64,000 nt of DNA, from positions 62,001 through 126,000 of the forward strand of contig CANFZM010000004.1 in assembly GCA_947451525.1 (NCBI GenBank), in the 5' to 3' direction. A program made the translations under genes and the position numbers. This DNA is from Flavobacteriaceae bacterium. GTDB taxonomy: Bacteria > Bacteroidota > Bacteroidia > Flavobacteriales > Flavobacteriaceae. A model generated the notes under the pieces. The model was given only the letters and a program-made list of their open reading frames with translations, did not search any database and was not told where the DNA came from. Below are positions 63,153-64,000 of this stretch, piece after piece (position 1 is the first letter of the stretch; every line of letters starts with the position of its first letter).

Positions 63153-64000
63153 TTAATCTCTAATTAATGGTAACGTCGAACAACGCAACAAACCTTCTTG
63201 TTTTGCTATTTCGGCATACGGAATTTCTTCTACAGTAAAGCCTTGTTCGCGTAGCCACGTGTTTAATCTAGTGAAGTTTTTTTCGGAAACCACTACATTT
63301 GGCGCAATGGAAAAAACATTGGAATTCATATTATACATTTCCTCACGGGTGATGTGGAATAGATTTTCTTTTCCGAAAAGTTTTACCAAATAGCGATAAT
63401 CTGCTTCTTCACGGAAACCACTTTTGTAAATAATTCCTTTGTTATCACCAACGGGCTGAAAGCAACAATCGAGATGCAAGGCATTATCGCGGGCTTCCAT
63501 TTTGGATTTCACTAAGTCAAATTCTTTTACAATTTTGTTAGGAAATAATTCTTTGATATAATTTACTCCAGCCATATTGGTTCGGGCGGTGATGTAGTCT
63601 TTATAGTCAGACCCTTTGTAGGTTCCTATAAAAATATAGTCGTTCCAAAGCATGACATCGCCACCTTCTATATGCACTTCTTCGGGAGGACGGACAATTT
63701 TTGCGGGATTTATTTGATCTAAAACAAATTGAATTGCGTCTAGTTCACGTTCTCTATCCGGTAAAATGTTGGCTTTGATGAAAGTATCATCTATTACAAA
63801 ACCGATGTCGCGCGTGAAAATTTGATTGTAATTTTCAATCCTTTCCGGACGAAAAACTTGTACATCGTATTTTTGAAACACCTTATTAAAGGCTTCCATC
63901 TCGTTTACCATGTCTTTTTCAACAGGATAGGTTCCTGCAAGAATATGCTCTAAGGATTTTGGGTCGTATGCTTCGTCGGAAGTTGGAGTTGGACCATTAT
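63153..64000 (-). CDS. Amidinotransferase-fold enzyme, cut at the right edge
   Basis: The frame stays open to the right edge: upstream of the Met at 63911 it continues with readable codons (TSDEAYDPKSLEHILAGTYP), so the true start is outside. At least 282 residues are present. FTRDIGFVIDD, IEGGDVMLW, ALHLDCCFQPVGD and the late LLRCSTLPLIRD supply the acidic, histidine and cysteine residues of the arginine deiminase/amidinotransferase superfamily. Substrate is probably an arginine derivative. It is in the same direction as ctlX, with a toxin-antitoxin pair between them. Confidence 0.85.
   Translation of the reverse strand, partial: NGPTPTSDEAYDPKSLEHILAGTYPVEKDMVNEMEAFNKVFQKYDVQVFRPERIENYNQIFTRDIGFVIDDTFIKANILPDRERELDAIQFVLDQINPAKIVRPPEEVHIEGGDVMLWNDYIFIGTYKGSDYKDYITARTNMAGVNYIKELFPNKIVKEFDLVKSKMEARDNALHLDCCFQPVGDNKGIIYKSGFREEADYRYLVKLFGKENLFHITREEMYNMNSNVFSIAPNVVVSEKNFTRLNTWLREQGFTVEEIPYAEIAKQEGLLRCSTLPLIRD

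Noticed and set aside
1..64000. tRNA, rRNA, riboswitch or phage attachment sites
   Set aside because: No tRNA cloverleaf, rRNA segment, integrase gene or recognisable riboswitch core was found on reading, though weak structures could be missed without a search tool.

Overview
The window looks like a chromosomal segment from a low-GC member of the Bacteroidota, most probably a Flavobacterium or close relative. The reasons are the AT-rich composition, the protein families (PHP-type tyrosine phosphatase, RecR, CtlX and Wza/Wzc in Flavobacterium style), promoter-like TAnnTTTG boxes ahead of the transcription-unit heads, and AG(A/T)TGG(G/A) heptad arrays. No rRNA, tRNA, IS element, prophage or CRISPR array was seen.

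Positions 1-58494 are one very large surface-polysaccharide locus (capsule, O-antigen or exopolysaccharide), almost entirely on the minus strand and tightly packed with overlapping genes. It falls into three apparent transcription units. Unit A (58494 down to 50490) is wza-wzc-tviC-ugd-tviB-rmlB, with a promoter upstream and a strong terminator at 50446-50468; it supplies one outer-membrane/autokinase pair and the precursors UDP-GalNAcA, UDP-GlcA and dTDP-4-keto-6-deoxyglucose. Unit B (50324 down to 21314, about 29 kb) begins with a winged-helix/nucleotidyltransferase-fold regulator and an ABC exporter (wzm-wzt). It continues through wecF, many glycosyltransferases, wecE, a pyruvyl transferase, a GH88/105-like protein, an EpsG-like membrane protein and a pgl-like block (A, C, D, E, F), and ends with a second wza-wzc pair. 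A PHP tyrosine phosphatase (20576-21313) is the only plus-strand gene in the locus and abuts that wzc tail to tail. Unit C (20457 to beyond the left edge) starts with a second wzm-wzt pair, then an FkbM methyltransferase, seven glycosyltransferases, the nonulosonate genes neuA, neuB and neuC, an acyltransferase, a NodB-like protein, a FemAB-like protein, a methyltransferase and two more glycosyltransferases. A DUF4143 ATPase sits inside the nonulosonate block as an apparently separate unit.

Together the genes predict a complex acidic glycan. PglF, PglE and PglD make UDP-N,N'-diacetylbacillosamine, which can be loaded on lipid by PglC or passed to the NeuC/LegG, NeuB/LegI and NeuA/LegF enzymes to give CMP-legionaminic acid. 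RmlB, WecE and WecF suggest a Fuc4NAc-type sugar, and TviB/TviC a GalNAcA. Two ABC exporters with nearly the same ATPase core but different C-terminal domains suggest two exported glycans. No Wzx flippase was found.

Positions 58567-64000 are ordinary chromosome: recR, a sodium:solute symporter, a structured terminator, a CoA-binding protein, heptad repeats, ctlX, a RelE-type toxin-antitoxin pair with a likely operator, and a second amidinotransferase-fold gene cut by the right edge. No gene-free stretch exceeds 300 bases; the longest (8358-8608) holds a perfect 17-bp inverted repeat and a promoter candidate.
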